Source: Demequina sp. B12
GTDB taxonomy: Bacteria; Actinomycetota; Actinomycetes; Actinomycetales; Demequinaceae
NCBI RefSeq assembly: GCF_028823635.1
Contig: NZ_JAPEHU010000004.1
Location: 283,832-347,831 of the forward strand
Length of the DNA stretch: 64,000 nt
Direction: 5' to 3'
The translations under genes were made by a program, and so were the position numbers. This document shows positions 1-8,025 of this stretch, in pieces; positions within the stretch are counted from its first letter, which is position 1; each line of letters starts with the position of its first letter. Below the pieces are notes generated by a model, which did not search any database, was not told the origin of the DNA, and saw only the letters and a list, made by a program, of their open reading frames with translations.

Positions 1-809
1 CGGCTTCACGCATCGGTAAGGCTCGCGACCGTGTGGCCGCCGCTGGTCCGTACTCGCAGGCCATCACGCGTGCCATCAGCGCCGTCGCCACGCACTCCAA
101 GGTCGAGCACCCGCTGACCTCGGAGCGCACGGACTCTGACCGGATTGCCGTGCTCGTCATTACCGCTGACCGCGGTATGGCGGGCGCCTATTCGGCCAAT
201 GTGCTCCGCGAGAGCGAGCGCATGAAGGAGCGTCTGGAAGGCCGCGGCAAGACCGTGGTTCCCTACGCTCTGGGCCGTCGTGGCGTGACCTACTTCAAGT
301 TCCGCAAGCGCGACATCGGTGGCGAGTGGACTGGCGAGTCGGACTCACCGACCGTCGAGACCGCTCGTGAAATCGCTCGCGAGCTCTACAGCGCTTTCAC
401 CGCTCCGGCGGAGGAAGGCGGCGTCGCAGAACTCCGTATCGTCTACACGCACTTCAACTCCATGGTTGCGCAGGAGCCCCGGGTTATCCGCCTGCTGCCT
501 TTGGCCGTGGTGGAAGGTGTAGCGGAGCCGGGCGAAGACGTAGAGCCGCTGTACGAGTTCGAGCCGGGTGCCGAGGAAGTCCTCGATGCTTTGCTCCCTC
601 GCTACATCGAGTCCCGAATTCACGCTTGCATGCTGCAGGCCGCGGCATCCGAGCTGGCAAGCCGCCAGCGCGCGATGAACACGGCCGTGAGCAACGCGGA
701 AGACATCATTCGTCAGTACACCCGACTCGCCAACTCGGCGCGTCAGGCAGAGATCACACAGGAAATCAGCGAGATTGTCTCGGGCGCCGACGCGCTCGCG
801 GCCTCGTGA
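1..809 (+). CDS. atpG: ATP synthase F1 subunit gamma (5' end missing)
   Basis: Central rotor stalk of F1F0-ATPase, which couples proton flow to ATP synthesis at the membrane. The frame is already open at base 3 and reads [20 protein letters not shown], so the gene starts upstream of the window; roughly 30 residues are missing compared with the family length of about 300. The segment [15 protein letters not shown] and the C-terminal helix ([20 protein letters not shown]) are the conserved gamma hallmarks. It lies 15 bases before atpD in the usual atp operon order. Identity is certain; only the start is lost. Confidence 0.96.
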   Translation, partial: ASRIGKARDRVAAAGPYSQAITRAISAVATHSKVEHPLTSERTDSDRIAVLVITADRGMAGAYSANVLRESERMKERLEGRGKTVVPYALGRRGVTYFKFRKRDIGGEWTGESDSPTVETAREIARELYSAFTAPAEEGGVAELRIVYTHFNSMVAQEPRVIRLLPLAVVEGVAEPGEDVEPLYEFEPGAEEVLDALLPRYIESRIHACMLQAAASELASRQRAMNTAVSNAEDIIRQYTRLANSARQAEITQEISEIVSGADALAAS

Positions 810-2357
<1,548 letters not shown>

Positions 2358-2359
2358 TC

Positions 2360-2626
2360 ATGGCTGACGCCCTGACTGTCGACATCGTCGCCCCGGACCG
2401 CACTGTGTGGTCCGGGACGGCGAGCCGCGTGATCGCGCCGTCCATCGAGGGTGAGGTGGGTCTGCTCGCGAGTCACGAGCCCCTGCTGGCCATTCTCAAG
2501 GCTGGAACGGTGCGGGTGACGAGCGAATCTGGGAAGCATGAGTTCCCGGTGACCGGCGGCTTTGTGTCGTTCGACCACAACACCATCACGATCGTCGCGG
2601 ACGCCGTCGCTACCGACAAGGACTAG
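2360..2626 (+). CDS. atpC: ATP synthase F1 subunit epsilon
   Basis: Epsilon subunit of F1-ATPase, 88 residues: it contains the N-terminal beta-sandwich (LTVDIVAPDRTVWSGTASRVIAPSIEGEVGLLASHEPLLAIL) that contacts the rotor. The C-terminal two-helix inhibitory arm of longer homologues is essentially absent, as is common in Actinobacteria. The ATG at 2360 lies 2 bases after the atpD stop, within the GGAGCTCGGC end of atpD that offers the ribosome-binding site. An upstream ATG at 2327 would overlap atpD by 31 bases and is not needed. Confidence 0.96.
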   Translation: MADALTVDIVAPDRTVWSGTASRVIAPSIEGEVGLLASHEPLLAILKAGTVRVTSESGKHEFPVTGGFVSFDHNTITIVADAVATDKD

Positions 2627-2629
2627 TCC

Positions 2630-3325
2630 GTGCGCGTCGTTATTGCGCGCTGCGCCGCCCGTTATAGCGGGCGGCTCAGCGCGCATTTGCCTTTGGCCAC
2701 TCGGGCCATCATGGTGAAAGCCGATGGTTCGGTGTTGCTTCATTCGGATGGTGGCTCGTACAAGCCGCTGAACTGGATGAGCCCGCCGTGCACCACCCGT
2801 GAAGTGGAACCAAGTGACGCTCAGCTTGAGGCGGGCGTCACCCAGGTGTGGACCGTTCAGCACGACAAGACGGATGACCGTCTAGAGATCGAGTTGTACG
2901 AGGTTCACTCCGACACTGAGCACGAGTTGGGACAGGATCCGGGCCTGATCAAGGACGGCGTGGAGGCTCACCTTCAGGAACTGCTCGCGGAGCAGATTGC
3001 ACTGTTGGGTGAAGGTCACACGTTGGTGCGGCGCGAGTACATGACAGCCATCGGCCCCGTGGACATCCTTGCGAAGTCCCCGGCTGGCACTTCCGTAGCC
3101 GTGGAAATCAAGCGGCGCGGAGAAATCGACGGCGTGGAGCAACTCACGCGCTACCTGGAACTGATGAACAGGGACCCCCTGTTGAGCCCTGTGGAGGGCG
3201 TGTTTGCTGCCCAGGAGATCAAACCGCAGGCGCGCGTCTTGGCGCAGGACCGGGGCATCCGCTGTGTGCTCTTGGACTACGACGCCATGCGCGGCGCGGA
3301 CGACCCCAGCACGCGCTTGTTCTAG
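2630..3325 (+). CDS. nucS: Mismatch-specific endonuclease NucS (EndoMS)
   Basis: NucS/EndoMS cuts both strands at G-T, G-G and T-T mismatches and takes the place of MutS/MutL repair in most Actinobacteria and many Archaea. The 231-residue protein begins MRVVIARC, carries the family segment [11 protein letters not shown], and has the RecB-like nuclease core with D145, E159 and K161 (VDILAKS...[13 protein letters not shown]). It ends in TRLF, fitting the short C-terminal tail that binds the DNA sliding clamp in this family. The GTG start lies 3 bases after atpC, so it is co-transcribed with the atp operon, a common actinobacterial location. Its stop overlaps the stop of the convergent esterase by 4 bases. 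Confidence 0.95.
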   Translation: MRVVIARCAARYSGRLSAHLPLATRAIMVKADGSVLLHSDGGSYKPLNWMSPPCTTREVEPSDAQLEAGVTQVWTVQHDKTDDRLEIELYEVHSDTEHELGQDPGLIKDGVEAHLQELLAEQIALLGEGHTLVRREYMTAIGPVDILAKSPAGTSVAVEIKRRGEIDGVEQLTRYLELMNRDPLLSPVEGVFAAQEIKPQARVLAQDRGIRCVLLDYDAMRGADDPSTRLF

Positions 3326-4090
3326 GCAGGGTCCTTCACGGGCAGCCAGTCCAGCACGGACTGAATCTCGCGGTCCCAAGCGCCCCACTCGTGGTCGCCA
3401 GGCGACTCGTGATACTCCAGTCCCACATTGTTATCGCGCGCGGCCTGTGTGAAGGCTCGGTTCTGGTCGAGCAGGAAGTCTTCGGTCCCGCACCAGGCCT
3501 TGAGGGCAGGCAGCGTTGTGGGGTCGGCCGTGCGCGCCAGATGTACGAGGTCGTTGTCACTGCCTCGCGTTTGCTCGCGGGTACCAAAGGTGCGCAGATA
3601 CTCATCGGTCCATTCGGGGGAGTTGACTCCGTCGAGTGCGCCCGACAACGACGCTGCGGCTGCGTACTGGTGGGGTCTGTTCAGTGCTGCTTTGAATGCT
3701 CCGTGACCCCCCCATCGACAGTCCCGCGATGAAGGTGTCTTCTCGTCGTGAGGACAGCGGGAAGAAACCTCCCATGATCCGTGGGAGCTCGTCGATAAGG
3801 TGGGTGAAGTAGGGGTAGCCGTCGACTTGGTTGCTGTAGAAGCTGCGGTGCACGTTGGGCATCACGACTGCGAGCGATCTGTCGGCGACGTAGCGTTCGA
3901 TTGAGGTGCGCCGGAGCCATACCGAGTCGTCGTCTGAGAGTCCGTGGAGCAGGTACAGGGTCGGTAGCGCCGCGCGAGCAGGCGCGCTGGCCATGCCGAT
4001 CTGTTGATTCACGGCTTGGGGCAGGATGACCGTCGCAGTCATGGACATGCCGAGCACGTCGGAGAAGTATCGGCAGGTGATCTGCGCCAT
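3322..4090 (-). pseudogene. Esterase (tributyrin esterase / esterase D type alpha/beta hydrolase), frameshifted
   Basis: The N-terminal part (4090 to about 3714) reads MAQITCRYFSDVLG...LYLLHGLSDDDSVWL...AGLSMGG, the hydrolase fold with the nucleophile serine of GLSMGG. At a run of seven G (plus-strand C run 3707-3713) the frame breaks; removing one G restores GGHGAFKAALNRPHQYAAAASLSGALDG and continues to the stop at 3322. The restored C-terminus supplies the acid (GTEDFL) and histidine (GDHEWGAWD), so the whole catalytic triad survives across the break. As written the gene gives a truncated, altered product. A homopolymer sequencing error is as likely as a true recent mutation. The family hydrolyses short acyl esters, sometimes S-formylglutathione or mycolyl-type esters. 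Confidence 0.85.
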
Positions 4091-4172
4091 GGGCGGCTCC
4101 TTTTCGCTACCAGGGGAGAGGGTGTTCCTAGGCTCTCACCTCGCGCGCTAGTTACCAGACGGTAGAAAAGCG

Positions 4173-4198
4173 CGAAACGTTTCGTTTATACTGCTGGC
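4173..4198 (+). promoter_or_regulatory. LacI-type operator overlapping a leaderless promoter of the GH1 gene
   Basis: CGAAACGTTTCG at 4173-4184 is a perfect 12-bp palindrome with the central CG typical of LacI-family operators. It directly abuts a -10 box TATACT (4187-4192), which lies only 6 bases before the ATG at 4199, with no ribosome-binding site. A repressor bound here would block RNA polymerase. No regulator gene is adjacent; the LacI genes at 18239 and 47431 are candidates, or one outside the window. Confidence 0.75.
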
Positions 4199-5659
4199 AT
4201 GACCACGACGCCGCAGACTTTCCCCCAGGACTTCCTCTTTGGAGCAGCCACCGCCTCCTACCAAATCGAGGGCGGAGCACACGAGGGCGGCCGCGGCCGC
4301 TCCATCTGGGACACCTTTTGCGCGACCCCCGACAAGGTCGTGGGTGGCGACAACGGCGATGTGGCGTGTGACCACTTCCACCGCTGGGAAGACGACGTCG
4401 ACATGATGGTCGACCTTGGCCTCCAGGCCTACCGCTTCTCCATCGCCTGGCCCCGCGTGCAGCCGGGCGGCACCGGCGAGTTCAACGAGGAAGGCATCGC
4501 GTTCTACCGCAACCTCATCACGCGCCTGATTGACAAAGGTATTAAGCCCCTCATCACGCTGTACCACTGGGACCTCCCCCAGGAACTGCAGGACAAGGGC
4601 GGCTGGGTCAACCGCGAAACGGTCGACCACTTTGTTGCCTACGCCACCCGCATGTTCCACGAGTTCAACGCGGACGTCGACATGTGGGCAACATTTAACG
4701 AGCCCTGGGTAGCAGCATTCGTTGGCTACGGCGCCGGCGCCCACGCCCCGGGGCACACCGATCCCGTTGAGGCGCTTACCGCTGCGCACCACCTCAACTT
4801 GGCGCACGCACGCGCCTACCGCGCCATGAAGGCGATCAACCCTAGCCCCAGCATCGGGCTTGTCAATAACTGCCACACGCCACGCCCGTGGGACCCCTCG
4901 AACCCCCAGGACCTCGCGGCATCGGCTCATATTGACGCGCTCGCCAACACGATGTTCCACCAGCCCTTCATCGACGGTGGCTACCCAGAAATCCTGCGAC
5001 CCAACACTGCCCACCTCACGGACTGGGCCTTCGTCCACGCGGGGGATGAGGCTGAGATGAAGGGCGCGGTCGACTGGTTCGGCGTCAACTACTACGCATC
5101 GCACTTGGTGCGCCACAACCCCCACAAGGGCAAGGCCCACAGCGATGTGGCGACGCTCGCCGACGGCCACAAGGCTGGCGCGGGTACTGCTTGGCCCGGT
5201 GACGAAGAGATCGAGTTCATGCCACCCCTGGGTGACCTCACCGCCATGGGCTGGAACATCGACCCCAGTGCGTTGACCGCCCACCTGCTGAAGATTCACC
5301 GCGAAACCGGCAAGCCCATCTATGTCACTGAGAACGGCTCCGCCTGGGACGACGTCGTCGATGCCGACGGACGCGTACGCGACACGAACCGTATCGCCTA
5401 CGCCCACGGTCACATCGGCGCGGTCCTGGGCGCTATTCACGAAGGTGCGGACGTGCGTGGCTACATGGCGTGGTCGCTCATGGACAACTTCGAATGGGCG
5501 CAGGGCTACGCCAAGCGCTTCGGCATCGTTCGAGTCGACTATGACACGCTCGAACGCCGCTGGAAGGACTCCGCTTACTGGTACGCAGAGGTCCTCCGCC
5601 AGCGTGCAGTGGTCCCCACCGATGCCGAGCTCGCGGACACGCCTCCCCGCACCTTCTAG
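4199..5659 (+). CDS. Family 1 glycoside hydrolase (beta-glucosidase)
   Basis: Cytoplasmic retaining beta-glycosidase of 486 residues without signal peptide, probably cleaving imported cellobiose or other beta-glucosides. It opens with the GH1 signature FLFGAATASYQIEGGAHEGGRG. The acid/base glutamate is E168 (FNEPW) and the nucleophile E378 (YVTENGSAWDD). The late motif SLMDNFEWAQGYAKRFG is typical of GH1. It stands alone, transcribed from a leaderless promoter overlapped by a LacI-type palindrome, so induction by beta-glucosides is expected. The exact substrate cannot be read from the sequence. Confidence 0.95.
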   Translation: MTTTPQTFPQDFLFGAATASYQIEGGAHEGGRGRSIWDTFCATPDKVVGGDNGDVACDHFHRWEDDVDMMVDLGLQAYRFSIAWPRVQPGGTGEFNEEGIAFYRNLITRLIDKGIKPLITLYHWDLPQELQDKGGWVNRETVDHFVAYATRMFHEFNADVDMWATFNEPWVAAFVGYGAGAHAPGHTDPVEALTAAHHLNLAHARAYRAMKAINPSPSIGLVNNCHTPRPWDPSNPQDLAASAHIDALANTMFHQPFIDGGYPEILRPNTAHLTDWAFVHAGDEAEMKGAVDWFGVNYYASHLVRHNPHKGKAHSDVATLADGHKAGAGTAWPGDEEIEFMPPLGDLTAMGWNIDPSALTAHLLKIHRETGKPIYVTENGSAWDDVVDADGRVRDTNRIAYAHGHIGAVLGAIHEGADVRGYMAWSLMDNFEWAQGYAKRFGIVRVDYDTLERRWKDSAYWYAEVLRQRAVVPTDAELADTPPRTF

Positions 5660-5698
5660 CGGCACGGGGCGTAAGCCCGTCACCGTAAACTCGTAGGC

Positions 5699-6004
5699 AT
5701 GCCCAAGTCCCGTCGATCACGCAAGCGCCCCTATGGGCAACCGCACGAAGAACTGGACGTCGACAGACTCGCAGCATCCGTGGGTGCTCGGCGCGAACGG
5801 GGCCCGCGCGGCGAAGAGTATGTGGTGGCGGTGCCGCGCCCCAGCGAGAAGACCTACATCTGTCCGGGGTGCCAGCAAGAGATCGCACCCCAGACTGCCC
5901 ACGTCGTGGCATGGGCGGCCGACGGACTGTTCGGCTCCGAGGCTGCGGCACGGGATCGGCGACACTGGCATACGCACTGCTGGAACACCTTTGGGAGGAG
6001 CTAA
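5699..6004 (+). CDS. Small conserved actinobacterial protein with Cys/His zinc-finger-like motif
   Basis: A 101-residue protein with a basic N-terminus (MPKSRRSRKRPYG) and a possible metal site formed by YICPGCQQEI, a central histidine (AHVVAW) and HWHTHCW near the end. Proteins of this layout are widespread in Actinobacteria and are often labelled ATP/GTP-binding without evidence; I see no P-loop. The Cys-x-x-Cys and His/Cys pattern resembles a treble-clef or HNH-like zinc fold. A -10 box TAAACT at 5686-5691 ends 7 bases before the ATG, implying a leaderless mRNA. The next gene starts directly after its stop, so the two are co-transcribed. Confidence 0.8.
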   Translation: MPKSRRSRKRPYGQPHEELDVDRLAASVGARRERGPRGEEYVVAVPRPSEKTYICPGCQQEIAPQTAHVVAWAADGLFGSEAAARDRRHWHTHCWNTFGRS

Positions 6005-6733
6005 GTGACGGACGCGATCCAGGGCGAGGAGATTCGCTCGATGACCGTGTTGCCCGCGATTCGTGAGGAGATTGTTCTTCACACGGACGACGGACTGGAA
6101 CTGGTAGGGGAGTTGGCACTTCCCGATGGCAGGCCCCCGGTGGCGACGTTGATCACTTTGCATCCCTTGCCCACCCACGGTGGGTTCATGGACTCGCATG
6201 TCTACCGCAAGGCGGCTTGGCGACTGCCGGCGCTCGCGGACATCGCTGTCCTGCGTTTCAACACACGCGGCACCACTTCGCCTCGCGGGACGAGTGAAGG
6301 TGCGTTCGACGAAGGCATCGGGGAAGCGGCCGATGTGCGGGCAGCGGTGGACTTCGCGGTGTCACGTGGGCTGCCACACAGGTGGCTCGTGGGCTGGTCG
6401 TTCGGTACGGAGTTGGCGCTCAAGTACGGCGCACCGTTGGACGTGGAGGGCGCGATCTTGCTTTCCCCGCCGCTCCACCGCGCCACCGAAAGTGACATGC
6501 TGACGTGGACTGAATCGGGCAAACCCGTCACGATCATGGTGCCCGAGTTGGATGACTTCTTGCAGCCGGCACAGGCGCAGGAGCGCTTCCAGCCCTTGGC
6601 TCAGGCCGAACTTGTGGCGGTTGACGGCGCCAAACACCTGTGGGTTGGCGAGAAGTACGTCAGACTGGTGCTGGACCGCATCGTCCAGCAGGTAGTACCC
6701 GGTGCGGGCCCGTTGCCCACTCACGTCCCCTAG
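6005..6733 (+). CDS. Alpha/beta hydrolase
   Basis: A 242-residue cytoplasmic alpha/beta hydrolase. The nucleophile elbow is GWSFG (LVGWSFGTELAL), and the strand before it reads IAVLRFNTRGTTSPRGTSEG, the layout of the dienelactone-hydrolase-like group of small serine hydrolases (compare LHPLPTHGG with the HPHPLYGG motif of that family). The C-terminal histidine is in DGAKHLWVGEK. The GTG start follows the previous stop immediately, with GGGAGG about 7 bases upstream, so it is translationally coupled to the small protein before it. The substrate is unknown. Confidence 0.85.
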   Translation: MTDAIQGEEIRSMTVLPAIREEIVLHTDDGLELVGELALPDGRPPVATLITLHPLPTHGGFMDSHVYRKAAWRLPALADIAVLRFNTRGTTSPRGTSEGAFDEGIGEAADVRAAVDFAVSRGLPHRWLVGWSFGTELALKYGAPLDVEGAILLSPPLHRATESDMLTWTESGKPVTIMVPELDDFLQPAQAQERFQPLAQAELVAVDGAKHLWVGEKYVRLVLDRIVQQVVPGAGPLPTHVP

Positions 6734-6803
6734 CCGACCTGTTTCACTTCGCCGGAACTCTCTGGCGAAGCCGTACTCGCACGCACAGAGTTTGGAGACG
6801 CCG

Positions 6804-7541
6804 ATGTCCGCGCCCGTAGTCTTCCTCAACGCCTTTCCAGTCGACCGTGCCCAGTGGGAGGGGCTCCTTGCCGTCCTCGGGTCTGACGTCCGTGGCGACG
6901 TCATCACGTTCGATATGCCGGGCATCGGCCAGATGCCCCTCACTGATGAGGACCCTGCGCTCGAGTTGATCGCCGATGCTGCCGTCCTGGCGATGCGAGA
7001 AGCGACAGGGGAGCAGGCCGCCGTGTGGGTGGGCTGCTCGATGGGTGGCTATGTGGCGATGGCGGTGGCCGAGCGGCATCCCGATGCGGTTGCAGGGCTT
7101 GGCCTCATTGCCACCAAGTCCGTCGCCGACACGGATGAGGCGCGTCAGAAACGCCAGGCCGTCGCTGAGGCACACGAAGGCCAGGAGCATCCTGCAGATC
7201 CGCGTGCCATGGCGGAGCCGCTGGTGGGAACCCAAGGAGGCAGGCGGGAGGAACTCGTCGAGTGGGTGACCGCGAACATCGCGCGCCACGGTGGTGACGG
7301 CATCGCATGGGGGCAACGGGCCATGGCCGACCGCCCCGACCGCACTGAGGTGCTCCGCAGCGTTGACGCGCCATCAGTCGTGATTGCAGGCGAACACGAC
7401 GGCATTGTGCCGCAAGCAGACATTGTGCTCATGGCACAGGCCCTGGGGGTCACCCCCGTCATCATTGAGGGTGCCGGTCACCTCGCAGCGTTTGAAGACC
7501 CAGCCGCAGTGGCCCAAGCCTTGTCGCCGCTGTTCGCGTAG
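6804..7541 (+). CDS. Alpha/beta fold hydrolase
   Basis: A 245-residue serine hydrolase of the alpha/beta fold, unrelated in detail to its upstream neighbour. The oxyanion region is VVFLNAFPVDRAQW, the nucleophile elbow GCSMGG (WVGCSMGGYVAMAVAERHP), the acid is in AGEHDGIVP and the histidine in EGAGHLAAFEDP. This pattern fits the 3-oxoadipate enol-lactonase/haloperoxidase-like branch, but those labels are loose. I start at the ATG 6804, preceded by GGAGA at about 6 bases; the reading frame is open further upstream but would overlap the previous gene. It probably belongs to the same transcript as 5699-6733. Confidence 0.85.
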   Translation: MSAPVVFLNAFPVDRAQWEGLLAVLGSDVRGDVITFDMPGIGQMPLTDEDPALELIADAAVLAMREATGEQAAVWVGCSMGGYVAMAVAERHPDAVAGLGLIATKSVADTDEARQKRQAVAEAHEGQEHPADPRAMAEPLVGTQGGRREELVEWVTANIARHGGDGIAWGQRAMADRPDRTEVLRSVDAPSVVIAGEHDGIVPQADIVLMAQALGVTPVIIEGAGHLAAFEDPAAVAQALSPLFA

Positions 7542-7596
7542 GACTTATCTGCCGCGAGTCCCTCGTCCTGGATGTCAGAACTGAAGGTCCCGGACG

Positions 7597-8007
7597 CTAC
7601 TTGCCCCAGGAGTTCCCTCCGGCCAGGCGCTTGGCCAGCGCATCGGCCATAGGCATGGACTCGCCGTCGCGGCCGCCCTTGCCCAGTTCGATCGGAGCCT
7701 CTGCGGGCGCCATCGTGACGCCGGAGAGCAATCCTTTGAGGGATTTGGGCGTGCTGAGGACATAGAACTGGCCGTCAGTACCCACGCCCACCGTACGGTC
7801 CTTCTTGAGGTACCAGCCCGTCACGTTGGTCTTGTAGCGCGCAGAGCCGTCATAGGTGCGCGCGGTCAGGCGTTCGGTCGTGAGGCCTGCTGCACGCGCA
7901 TCCTCGACGAACTGGGCGATCAGCGCGAGGGCCTCCCGGGACTGCGCGGCACGCGTCCGTTCCAGCGCTTCGGCTCGCCGTACGCGTGCATCTGCAGATT
8001 CCGTCAT
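7597..8007 (-). CDS. Small conserved protein of unknown function, partner of the coiled-coil gene
   Basis: A 136-residue soluble protein without signal or membrane segment. The first half is a charged helix rich in Arg, Ala and Glu (DARVRRAEALERTRAAQSREALALIAQFVEDARAAG). The second half looks like a small beta domain (GWYLKKDRTVGVGTDGQFYVLS) followed by a flexible tail ending in SWGK. I do not recognise a named family, though similar proteins seem to occur in other Actinobacteria. It lies 18 bases downstream of the Scy-like coiled-coil gene on the same strand, so it is very likely co-transcribed and may act with it. It converges on the hydrolase at 6804. Confidence 0.7.
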   Translation of the reverse strand: MTESADARVRRAEALERTRAAQSREALALIAQFVEDARAAGLTTERLTARTYDGSARYKTNVTGWYLKKDRTVGVGTDGQFYVLSTPKSLKGLLSGVTMAPAEAPIELGKGGRDGESMPMADALAKRLAGGNSWGK

Positions 8008-8025
8008 CGTGGTCGCTCCGAGCGA

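Noticed and set aside
3707..3713. Programmed ribosomal frameshift in the esterase
   Set aside because: This enzyme family is not known to use recoding, and a homopolymer of seven G's is a standard mutation or sequencing-error site. I kept it as a frameshifted gene.
4148..5683. A 511-codon open frame on the minus strand over the GH1 gene, and similar long antisense frames over atpD, glgB, glgX and nrdE
   Set aside because: They are mirror frames of strongly biased high-GC genes. Their translations have no family features, no ribosome-binding sites, and the opposite strand carries certain enzymes with catalytic motifs.
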